A stretch of 64,000 nt of DNA, taken from assembly GCF_004293625.1 (NCBI RefSeq), contig NZ_CP033040.1:620001-684000 (forward strand), written 5' to 3'. The notes beneath the pieces were generated by a model. That model did not search any database. It had not been told where the DNA came from and worked only from the letters and a program-made list of their open reading frames with translations. The stretch is from Thiomicrorhabdus indica. GTDB lineage: Bacteria; Pseudomonadota; Gammaproteobacteria; Thiomicrospirales; Thiomicrospiraceae. Below are positions 47,920 through 55,482 of this stretch, one piece after another. Numbering within the stretch: the first letter of the stretch is position 1; each line of letters starts with the position of its first letter. The position numbers were made by a program, and so were the translations under genes.

Positions 47920-48401
47920 TGTATTTTCGCCTGTTCTAATTGTGTTTGTGTATTTTGAACTAACTGTTCACGATGCTGGTGTGCCTTATCAATTGAATCT
48001 TGAACTTCAGGAGGCATATAGTTTTCATCATGTTTTGCGAGGACTTCTTTAGCGACAAACACTCCGTTCTGATTCAATTGGCCTTTAGCAATAATTCCTT
48101 GTCCTTCGCGGAAAAGGTCGGGGAGAATGCCAGTATATTCAACGGTCACAGGTGTTTGGCTGTCTGTCAGTTCAAAACTGACCAGTAATGAATCTTGTGC
48201 ACGTTTCACCGTGCCATTGACCACTAAGCCGCCGATACGAAAGTCGCGGTCAACCGGAGCGGTACCGTTTTTGACTTCCGTCGTTGAGTAGAAAAACATC
48301 ATGTTTTGATTAAATGCTTGGATAATCAAAAAGGTCGCAATGGATACGGCTGATAGTAGCAACACAACCATGTATAAACGTTTCTTTTTTACCGGACTCA
48401 T
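47916..48401 (-). CDS. ccmE: Heme chaperone CcmE
   Basis: CcmE carries heme bound to a histidine in the periplasm. The 161-residue reading from 48401 starts MSPVKKKRLYMVV, with one membrane helix, RIGGLVVNGTV, FRFEGQGIIAKG-like FREGQGIIAKGQL, and LAKHDENYMPPEV, whose His binds heme covalently. An upstream ATG at 48440 would add 13 residues, but GAGAAA before 48401 and family length favour the shorter form. Confidence 0.94.
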   Translation of the reverse strand: MSPVKKKRLYMVVLLLSAVSIATFLIIQAFNQNMMFFYSTTEVKNGTAPVDRDFRIGGLVVNGTVKRAQDSLLVSFELTDSQTPVTVEYTGILPDLFREGQGIIAKGQLNQNGVFVAKEVLAKHDENYMPPEVQDSIDKAHQHREQLVQNTQTQLEQAKIQ

Positions 48402-48494
48402 AAAGTTTTTCTCTGTTTTTATATCGTTGTCTTGAAACAATTTGGTGTAGTTTGTAAGTGTTTAGAAACCATACAAAGGTGTTAATTTTATTAT

Positions 48495-48653
48495 TTAAAG
48501 AGACTCTTCACTATAAAAGTCATCAGCCTCACGCAGTGCTTGTCGATGTTGTAGGATTGGTTGAAGCACATTCATCACTAAAACGATTGCGGTAATGCCG
48601 AATGAGCCCCAAACATAGAAGCCATATCCGCCCATATTGAAAAACTCAGCCAT
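48495..48653 (-). CDS. ccmD: Heme exporter small subunit CcmD
   Basis: A 52-codon gene lies between ccmC and ccmE. It encodes MAEFFNMGGYGFYVWGSFG followed by a single membrane helix (ITAIVLVMNVLQPIL) and a charged tail, exactly the CcmD pattern. Its ATG overlaps the ccmC TAA by one base. CcmD stabilises release of holo-CcmE from the CcmABC complex. Confidence 0.92.
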   Translation of the reverse strand: MAEFFNMGGYGFYVWGSFGITAIVLVMNVLQPILQHRQALREADDFYSEESL

Positions 48654-49420
48654 TATTTTTGCTCCAATTTACCTTGTTTCTGCCAGATAATTTTTTTGAC
48701 CCAGCCGTTTGCGACATCTTGCTCTAATAAGTTTGCACGCATTTTAAGCATCAATACCCACAAAAACAAAAATTGGAACGCGGCCGCCATAATCAATAGA
48801 GGAATCAGCATATCAACGTGAATGGATGGTGTATCAAATTTGCTGACGGTTGCCGCTTGGTGAAGTGTATTCCACCAAATCACTGAATAATGAATGATTG
48901 GTAAATTTACCACCCCGACGAGTGTTAACAGGCTCATAGCTCGACCAGCGGTTCGTTTGTCTTCAATCGCGTTATAGAGCGCAAAAATGCCTAAATAAAT
49001 GAACAGTAAAATGAGTTCAGAGGTGAGGCGAGCGTCCCAAACCCACCAAGCTCCCCACATAGGTTTACCCCATAAAGCCCCCGTTGCTAGGGCGATGAGT
49101 GTGAAACTGGCACCAATTGGAATACTGGAAATAATCATAATCTCAGCCATTCGCACTCTCCACACCAGTGCAATGACTGCCGCAACAGCCATTGCGGCAT
49201 AGACAAACATCGACATCCACGCAGCCGGCACATGGACATAAATAATGCGGAAACTATCGCCTTGCTGGTAATCGGCTGGAGCAGTGATCAACCCCATGTA
49301 GAGTCCAGGGAGCAACAACAAGAAAAACCCCGTTGCAAACCAAGGCGCTAATTTTCCGGCTAAAGGATAAAAGTAATTCGGTGCACCGAGTCGGTAATAC
49401 CATTTTAAAAATGCATTCAT
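48653..49420 (-). CDS. ccmC: Heme exporter protein CcmC
   Basis: CcmC loads heme onto CcmE. The 255-residue protein has six hydrophobic helices and the tryptophan-rich motif WGAWWVWDARLTSELIL near residues 125-141, with IIYVHVPAAWMSM before it carrying a heme-ligand histidine. It starts MNAFLKWYYRLGAPNYFYP, typical of the family. Confidence 0.96.
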   Translation of the reverse strand: MNAFLKWYYRLGAPNYFYPLAGKLAPWFATGFFLLLLPGLYMGLITAPADYQQGDSFRIIYVHVPAAWMSMFVYAAMAVAAVIALVWRVRMAEIMIISSIPIGASFTLIALATGALWGKPMWGAWWVWDARLTSELILLFIYLGIFALYNAIEDKRTAGRAMSLLTLVGVVNLPIIHYSVIWWNTLHQAATVSKFDTPSIHVDMLIPLLIMAAAFQFLFLWVLMLKMRANLLEQDVANGWVKKIIWQKQGKLEQK

Positions 49421-49475
49421 AAGATTTTTTGTTGGTTAAAAATTATCTATTTACAAAGCCGTTGATTGATTTTTT

Positions 49476-49541
49476 CAAAAGACGCCATGAATCCATCCGT
49501 GGAGGCTCGGCGAAGACCGTCCTTGCTCTTCGTCGCTTTTG
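49476..49541. repeat. Interspersed palindromic element (copy 2) between ccmB and ccmC
   Basis: CAAAAGACG at the left pairs with CGTCGCTTTTG at the right, and an inner GCGAAGA/TCTTCGT hairpin lies between. The AAAGACGC...AGGCTCGGCG order matches the left half of 8058-8143. It fills the only sizeable gap (159 bp) inside the ccm operon and may form a structure in the ccmAB-ccmC mRNA. Confidence 0.65.
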
Positions 49542-49579
49542 CAAAATCAATGAACGCTTATCAATTAATTACGCTTTGC

Positions 49580-50260
49580 TTATTGAGACAAACTCATTTT
49601 TAAGGCGCTGGCTACGGCAAAGGGAGCAAGTGCTATCGCAAGTACAAACAGGGCTGCTAAAACATAAAGTTGACCGGCCGGTGAAAAACCGCTGGCACTG
49701 ACTTCGACCGCGCTAGCACCAAAAATCAGCACCGGAATATAAAATGGCAACACTAATAATGGTAATAGCAAACTACTTTTATTTAAGCCGGTGGTCAGAG
49801 CAACGCCAATGCCTCCGACAAATACTAAGAGTGGGGTGCCTAATAATAAACTGAGTTCCAAGACCCAAATGCTACCGGCCGGTAAGTTTAACGAAATCGC
49901 TAAAACTGGAGCTAATAGAATTAAAGGTACGGCAGAGATTATCCAGTGAGAAACCAGTCTACCCCAAGCAAAGCTGAGCAAACCTGCTTCACTTAATGCC
50001 CATTGCTCCAAAGTACCGTCCTGAAAATCTTCTTTGAACAGTGTTTCTAGCGCCAACATGGTTGATAGTAACGCAGCAATCCAGATTAATCCGGGCGCGA
50101 TTTCACGCAATAAGTTTTCTGAGGCGCTAATGCCGATTGGAAACAGCAGAACGACCAAGGCAAAGAAAATGACGGCTTGAGAAAACTCTCCGCGGCGGCG
50201 AAGTGCCAAACGTAAATCTCTTTGGATTAAATGCCAAACTGCTCGGAATGACGAACTCAT
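49580..50260 (-). CDS. ccmB: Heme exporter protein CcmB
   Basis: CcmB is the membrane permease of the CcmAB ABC complex. The 226-residue protein has six hydrophobic segments and the family pattern FKEDFQDGTLEQWALS near residue 75. It overlaps ccmA by 4 bp. Two palindrome copies (49673, 49874) encode Ser-Pro-Ala-Gly and Leu-Pro-Ala-Gly in loops between helices. Confidence 0.95.
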   Translation of the reverse strand: MSSSFRAVWHLIQRDLRLALRRRGEFSQAVIFFALVVLLFPIGISASENLLREIAPGLIWIAALLSTMLALETLFKEDFQDGTLEQWALSEAGLLSFAWGRLVSHWIISAVPLILLAPVLAISLNLPAGSIWVLELSLLLGTPLLVFVGGIGVALTTGLNKSSLLLPLLVLPFYIPVLIFGASAVEVSASGFSPAGQLYVLAALFVLAIALAPFAVASALKMSLSQ

Positions 50261-50877
50261 CCAATAGTTCCTAGGTTTAGGTTCTGGATCAATTGTTTTT
50301 CAATTCCAACCGAATGATGAGAGGTCATGATAATCATGCCATCATTCTTAAGATGCTGATGCGCCATTTTCTCAAATAGAGCAATTCCATGCTTGTCGAG
50401 TGCAGTTTGTGGCTCGTCAAGAATCCATAAAGGCGTTTGCTTTATTAATAACATTGCTAAAGCTAATCTGCGTTGCATGCCGGCAGAAAAGGTTTTGACC
50501 GCTTTATGTTTGACTTTTCCTAGGCCAACTTGGATTAGAGCTTCTTCGAGTCTAACGTCTTTTGTGTGTCCTAAACTGCTGAGTGTTTGTAAGTTTTCCA
50601 TTGCAGTTTGTTCTGCTTTCAAGGGGTTTTGATGCCCCAGCCAAGAAAGGTTTTTCGCAAACCGAACCCGGTCACTGTGTATGGACTGGTTCTGCCAGAG
50701 AATGTCGCCATGATCTGCCATACGCAAACCACAAAGAATTCGCAATAAACTGGTTTTTCCTGCCCCATTCTTGCCTTCAATGAGTAAGAGATTTCCAGGC
50801 TTTAATTCAAAGCTTAAATGCTTAAATAGAGGGCGATTCGCTCGAATACAGCTTAAATTTTGGGCATTAAATGTCAT
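50257..50877 (-). CDS. ccmA: Heme exporter ATP-binding protein CcmA
   Basis: CcmA is the ATPase of the exporter that drives holo-CcmE release. The 206-residue protein has Walker A GKNGAGKTS (about residues 35-43), signature FSAGMQRRLALAML and Walker B LWILDEPQTALD. The ATG at 50877 gives the usual MTFNAQNLSC start; a TTG 33 bp upstream has no ribosome site. It is the first gene of ccmABCDEFGHI. Confidence 0.95.
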   Translation of the reverse strand: MTFNAQNLSCIRANRPLFKHLSFELKPGNLLLIEGKNGAGKTSLLRILCGLRMADHGDILWQNQSIHSDRVRFAKNLSWLGHQNPLKAEQTAMENLQTLSSLGHTKDVRLEEALIQVGLGKVKHKAVKTFSAGMQRRLALAMLLIKQTPLWILDEPQTALDKHGIALFEKMAHQHLKNDGMIIMTSHHSVGIEKQLIQNLNLGTIG

Positions 50878-51108
50878 GAGCGCGATGGCGGAGTTCCACT
50901 GAAAAATCAATTGGAGAAGTCTAGCAAAAAAACTTGGAAGTCCACATAACAGACAGTTGAACTTTCCCTTGTTTTTCTTATGTGGGTATAAGTTAATATG
51001 GGTGCAAATGCAGTAAACAGGAGCTTTTAGGCTTGCTTGCCAAGCCTTTTATCGTTTTAGGGAAAATGGGGTTAAACGAAAATCAATCAAACTTGAAAGA
51101 TATTGGGA

Positions 51109-51408
51109 TTAGTCTTCGTTTTCAGAGCGACTTTCTAAATCGGGTGTTTGCGTTTCTTGGAACTTTAGCATTTTTTTGTAGGCTTTCTTGCAAGCTTTCG
51201 CAACGTTTTTCTCGGTTTCCAAGTATTGCTCTGGGGTCATGAAGAATGACATATCAATGTCATAGCGAATATAACGAGGTTCAAGGCGGTTCAGAGCGAT
51301 ACACGCCATGTCGGCCAGTTCTTCAGAGTCCAGTAAGTCAGTGTAATTTTCACGGATTTCGTTAAATACCAAACGCTCGTAGTAATTGTGGACGCTATCT
51401 AAAGCCAT
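51109..51408 (-). CDS. Late competence ComFB-like protein
   Basis: The 99-residue protein has VHNYYERLVFNEI, then CIALNRLEPRYIRYDIDMSFF, the pattern of the ComFB family. ComFB in Bacillus is encoded with the competence helicase, but its molecular role is unclear; some cyanobacterial relatives bind cyclic dinucleotides. Here the gene stands alone with no competence genes beside it. Given the many c-di-GMP enzymes in the window, a link to second messengers is possible but not shown. Confidence 0.78.
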   Translation of the reverse strand: MALDSVHNYYERLVFNEIRENYTDLLDSEELADMACIALNRLEPRYIRYDIDMSFFMTPEQYLETEKNVAKACKKAYKKMLKFQETQTPDLESRSENED

Positions 51409-51688
51409 GTTTCGTCTCCCGTTTCAGCCAAGGTTACCGGCCGGTTAAATAGTTTGATCAAGTCACTATAACTGTTTTTAAATGATAAAAAAAGCGCCGA
51501 CTTGACCGTTAATAAAAGGCTTGGCAAGGAATTGCTGAAAACTTAAAACAAATTAAGATTTTGAAGAGGTTATTGCGCTCATTGAGTGTGTAAAACGGAG
51601 TCTTTACACAATTTCGTTTAGTAAGTATTTGCAAAATTTATCAAGGTATACTTTAGCATATACTTTTAGTTATGGAGAAGGTGACTCT

Positions 51689-53005
51689 ATGTATCGTTTA
51701 ATAATGGGTACTTTAATAAGTGTGTGTTTTTCTGCTTTTGCACAGGCTGAGAGTTTCTCGCTTGCCGTGCCTGAGTTGAATGAAGAAGTGACGGTCTCTG
51801 TGTATTCATCGACATTTGCGAATAATGAAGTATTTGACAATCAGGTTCAAAAGGAGGATTCGAATCAAGTATCCAACTCACCTATTCTGATTTGGTTTAC
51901 CGAGGGCTATGCCGAGCGAAGCACATTTCGAGGCTTGATCCAGATGCTCAATGACACTGGTTTTGATGTTTGGCAGGTTGATTTACTTGAATCGTATTTT
52001 ATTGAACGGACGCCAAGCAATGTCCGTCAACTAAGCGGTCACGGGGTTTCAGCCGTGTTTTCTGCGGCGCAAGAAACCGGTAGACCGTTTGTACCCATTT
52101 CTACCGGCCGTATGAATTTGATTCTATTACGCGGAGCACGACTTTGGCAATTAGCGGATAAGCCTGAAAATGGGATTGGTCACCTTTTAACGACGGTTTT
52201 ATTTTTCCCGAACCTTTATGATGCGGCTAAAAAAGCGGGTGATGCCCCACAGTTTTTTCCAATTGTCTCTGCTACCAGTTTGCCGATTACCATTGTGCAA
52301 CCCAGTGAAGGAACTTTTCGTTGGAAGCTTCCCGAGTTACAAGCGGCTCTAGAAAATAAAGGAAGCTTGGTATCGATTGCCGCTATTGCAGGCATGCGTG
52401 ATTGGTATTTTTTAAGACGACAATTGGATGAACCGACTCGAATTGCAAGGGATGACATTCCCAATCAGCTTCAGAATTGGCTAACTTTGAGTTCGTCGAT
52501 GAAACCTTTGCTTTATAAGCCTTCTAAGCAATTAGAAGAGTTTGCAGTCACGCAACGAATTAAAGGTTTGGTGGAAATTTCTGAGCGAGAAGCGCCTCGT
52601 TTTGAACTGCAGAGCGCAAAAGGGCAGTCGCTTAATCTATCGGATAAACGAGGAAAAGTTGTACTGCTTAATTTTTGGGCGAGTTGGTGTCCGCCTTGTG
52701 TGAAAGAAATTCCATCAATGAATCGTTTAGCTCAGTCGTTTGATGCCAATCAGTTTGAGATTGTCTCGATAAATTTTAAAGAGTCGCCGGAGGTCATTAC
52801 AGAGTTTATGAGTCAGGTTCAGGTCGATTTTCCGGTGTTGATGGATTTAGATGGAAAGGTTTCAGCGGAATATGAAATTTTCTCGTTTCCAAGCTCCTTT
52901 TTGATCGATGCCAATGGTCAATTGCGTTATTCGGTGAATGCAGCGATTGAATGGGACGAAGAAACCGTTAAACAAATCATTCAAGAGCTGATAACTCACC
53001 CTTAG
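51689..53005 (+). CDS. Secreted hydrolase-like / TlpA thioredoxin fusion
   Basis: The 438-residue reading from 51689 (GGAG ribosome site) begins with a clear signal peptide (SVCFSAFAQA). Residues about 20-290 look like an alpha/beta-hydrolase-type fold (PILIWFTEGYAER, DTGFDVWQVDLLESYF), without an obvious GxSxG serine. The C-terminal third is a TlpA/ResA-type thioredoxin with FWASWCPPCVKEIPSM and a cis-proline region. Fusion of the two is unusual. It is likely a periplasmic reductase acting on a target held by the first domain. An in-frame start 60 bp upstream is unlikely. Confidence 0.8.
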   Translation: MYRLIMGTLISVCFSAFAQAESFSLAVPELNEEVTVSVYSSTFANNEVFDNQVQKEDSNQVSNSPILIWFTEGYAERSTFRGLIQMLNDTGFDVWQVDLLESYFIERTPSNVRQLSGHGVSAVFSAAQETGRPFVPISTGRMNLILLRGARLWQLADKPENGIGHLLTTVLFFPNLYDAAKKAGDAPQFFPIVSATSLPITIVQPSEGTFRWKLPELQAALENKGSLVSIAAIAGMRDWYFLRRQLDEPTRIARDDIPNQLQNWLTLSSSMKPLLYKPSKQLEEFAVTQRIKGLVEISEREAPRFELQSAKGQSLNLSDKRGKVVLLNFWASWCPPCVKEIPSMNRLAQSFDANQFEIVSINFKESPEVITEFMSQVQVDFPVLMDLDGKVSAEYEIFSFPSSFLIDANGQLRYSVNAAIEWDEETVKQIIQELITHP

Positions 53006-53040
53006 AGAGAAAAAGCGAAAACTAAAGAGAATCAAAAGAA

Positions 53041-53075
53041 AAAAGCGCCAAAGGGTAATTCCATTGGCGCTTTTC
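53041..53075. terminator. Bidirectional terminator between the TlpA fusion gene and purD
   Basis: AAAAGCGCCAA (53041-53051) pairs with TTGGCGCTTTT (53064-53074). A-rich and T-rich flanks on each side make it usable by both convergent genes. Confidence 0.85.
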
Positions 53076-53101
53076 TCAGAGTTGTTGAAAGCGAATTTTC
53101 G

Positions 53102-54391
53102 TTATTCAGCTTCGCGTTTCACCGCACGATGACCAATATCGGTACGATAGTAAACTTTCTCCCAGTTGACTTTTGCTACACCTTCATAGGCACGTTTTTG
53201 TGCTGCGGTCACATTTTCGCCCAGTGCTGTCACACACAATACTCGACCACCGTTTGTCGTAACATCGCCGTTTTCATTGCTTGAAGTACCAGCATGGAAC
53301 ACTTTAGTATCGTCTGAGTTGGCATCTTCAATGCCGGTAATCACATCACCTTTTGGATAGGCATCTGGATAACCACCGGCCGCCATGACAACACCTAAAG
53401 CCGCGCGAGAATCCCATTTCGCTTCAGCAGTATCAAGTTTGCCCTCTAACGCATCTAGACAGTGTTGAACTAAATCAGATTGCAAACGCATCATAATAGG
53501 CTGGGTTTCAGGGTCACCAAAACGGCAGTTAAACTCCAAAACTTTTGGTGCACCGTTCGCATCAATCATTAAACCTGCATATAAAAAGCCGGTATAAGGC
53601 AGACCATCTTTTGCCATGCCTTCAATGGTTGGCATAATCACTTCTTTCATTGCACGATCATGGATCTCAGGAGTGACCACAGGAGCCGGTGTGTAAGCGC
53701 CCATGCCACCTGTATTTGGCCCTGTATCACCGTTATCACGTGCCTTATGATCTTGTGATGTTGCCATTGGCAGAACATTCACACCATCTGCCATAACAAT
53801 GAAACTTGCCTCTTCACCAACCAAAAATTCTTCAACCACCACGCGCGCACCGGCATCGCCGAACTTGTTGCCTTCAAGCATATCTTCAACTGCGGCAATC
53901 GCTTCATCAATGGTATCGGCCAAAATAACGCCTTTACCAGCCGCTAGCCCATCGGCCTTGATAACAATCGGGGCGCCCATTTCTTTAATGTAATCGACAG
54001 CCGGAGCGATTTCCGTGAACACTTGATACGCAGCAGTAGGAATATTGTGTTTGGCTAAGAAATCTTTTGAGAATGCCTTTGACCCTTCAAGTTGCGCAGC
54101 GCCTTTGGTTGGACCAAAACATTTCAAACCAGCGGCCTCAAATGCATCAACCACGCCCAAAACCAATGGAACCTCAGGGCCAACAATCGCTAAGCCGATG
54201 TCGTTGTTTTTTGCAAACTCAACCAAACCGTCTAAATCTTCCACGCCAATTGCCACATTGGTTAAATTCGGCTCAAGGTCCGTTCCTGTATTACCCGGTG
54301 CAACAAAAACCTGCTCTGCCAGTGGCGACTGTGCCGCTTTCCATGCCAAAGCGTGCTCACGCCCACCACTACCGATTACCAAAATATTCAT
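53102..54391 (-). CDS. purD: Phosphoribosylamine-glycine ligase
   Basis: PurD joins phosphoribosylamine and glycine in purine synthesis. The 429-residue ATP-grasp protein starts MNILVIGSGGREHALAWKAAQ from the ATG at 54391, which follows AGGAT. A start 21 bp upstream is less likely. IKADGLAAGKGVILA, DHKARDNGDTGPNTGGMGAY and LEFNCRFGDPETQ are the typical motifs. It lies 83 bp downstream of cas1 on the same strand, so CRISPR-derived read-through could reach it. Confidence 0.97.
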   Translation of the reverse strand: MNILVIGSGGREHALAWKAAQSPLAEQVFVAPGNTGTDLEPNLTNVAIGVEDLDGLVEFAKNNDIGLAIVGPEVPLVLGVVDAFEAAGLKCFGPTKGAAQLEGSKAFSKDFLAKHNIPTAAYQVFTEIAPAVDYIKEMGAPIVIKADGLAAGKGVILADTIDEAIAAVEDMLEGNKFGDAGARVVVEEFLVGEEASFIVMADGVNVLPMATSQDHKARDNGDTGPNTGGMGAYTPAPVVTPEIHDRAMKEVIMPTIEGMAKDGLPYTGFLYAGLMIDANGAPKVLEFNCRFGDPETQPIMMRLQSDLVQHCLDALEGKLDTAEAKWDSRAALGVVMAAGGYPDAYPKGDVITGIEDANSDDTKVFHAGTSSNENGDVTTNGGRVLCVTALGENVTAAQKRAYEGVAKVNWEKVYYRTDIGHRAVKREAE

Positions 54392-54474
54392 GATTCTTAT
54401 CCTGTTTTGCACTTCAATAAATTTGCGCTAATTATGAAGGATTTGGGCAAACACTGCAAAAAAATGCGGCTAAC

Positions 54475-55353
54475 TCAGCTTAAACAGTGTTTAAGTGTTT
54501 CAAATAAATAATCCAAAGTTTTATTGTTTTGAATATTTTCAATACAAAGCTTACGCATTTCAGATCGACTCAAGCCGTCTGCTGCGGCTTTCATCGCAGC
54601 AGGCATAATCACGCCATCTTTAATAATATCTGCAACATCAAACACCATTGCCCCACGCCGAGTATAGCCATGGTTAACCGCCATTTGGAAAGGAAGCCCA
54701 TAAGTCCAAAGCACGACAGAAGCTAATCCATAAGCGAGGTAATTCCCATTATCTAAATAAGAATTAAATCGGTCATTTTCGTCTTTTTGACCAGGTTTGC
54801 GAGCGAATTCGCAACCGAGTAATTGGGCATTGAGTTGATAAAGTGAGGAGGCAAATTTGCCTTCGGCTTCCATGATTTGCTGATTCGTATTTGCTAAGGT
54901 TATTTTCTGCTTAAAGGTGTCACTGATTTTATTGAGTGAGTCGAAACGATAGCCAAACTTCTTCCAAGCTTGGAGTACAAAATCGGCGCGATAGATTTGG
55001 AAAACTTTCGCCATTTCAAGACGTTTTTCCTCATCTTGCCAAATTTTTAGATAGCTAAAAAAGTATTCATTGGGACGGTACTCAGACATAGAACCCATAA
55101 AAAGCGGTGAACCATCTCCGCCAGTAAATCCAATCATAACGCCAGAATCTCCGAGTTGGCGAACAGCGGCTTGAGTAATGCTAGTTCCACTGCCGAGTAA
55201 AATCACGGAAGTGTTTTTGACTGGAATGCTAAAAAATTGCACGACTTTCTTTTGTGATTTGGAATACACAATATGTTCATCCACCTGTGAAACACGGCAA
55301 TGTTCCAGAAAATACAAGCCCTGACGTTTGGATGGAAGAATATCGATAGGCAT
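54475..55353 (-). CDS. cas1: Type I-F CRISPR integrase Cas1
   Basis: Cas1 inserts new spacers. The 292-residue protein aligns by eye with I-F Cas1 through SKRQGLYFLEHCRV, LLGSGTSITQAAVRQL, GGDGSPLF and NHGYTRRGAMVFDVADIIKD. The active-site residues correspond to Glu164, His228 and Asp242 (Asp239 nearby). It is about 30 residues shorter than the Pseudomonas protein, mostly at the N-terminus and C-terminal tail. AGGAG precedes the ATG. It lies downstream of the array and is separated from cas2-3 by it. Confidence 0.95.
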   Translation of the reverse strand: MPIDILPSKRQGLYFLEHCRVSQVDEHIVYSKSQKKVVQFFSIPVKNTSVILLGSGTSITQAAVRQLGDSGVMIGFTGGDGSPLFMGSMSEYRPNEYFFSYLKIWQDEEKRLEMAKVFQIYRADFVLQAWKKFGYRFDSLNKISDTFKQKITLANTNQQIMEAEGKFASSLYQLNAQLLGCEFARKPGQKDENDRFNSYLDNGNYLAYGLASVVLWTYGLPFQMAVNHGYTRRGAMVFDVADIIKDGVIMPAAMKAAADGLSRSEMRKLCIENIQNNKTLDYLFETLKHCLS

Positions 55354-55482
55354 AAAAAGGCTCCTAAAGAAGTTGAGAAAAGGAAGGTTAGATGTTGTGG
55401 TTTATTGTTTCGATAAAGGTTAATCACTTTTAAATTAATAGGGTATTTTGATACGTTTGACTGATTTTTACCGGCCGGTATC
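55354..55482 (-). other. Spacer between array end and cas1
   Basis: This 129-bp AT-rich gap lies after the last, degenerate repeat and before cas1 in the direction of transcription. It contains an exact TACCGGCCGGTA palindrome (core 55470-55479) only 3 bp from the array. No separate cas1 promoter is obvious, so cas1 may depend on the pre-crRNA transcript. Confidence 0.5.

Noticed and set aside
51029-51050. AGGCTTG/CAAGCCT hairpin with T-run as a terminator
   Set aside because: It faces the plus strand, where no upstream gene is transcribed, so it has no clear client.
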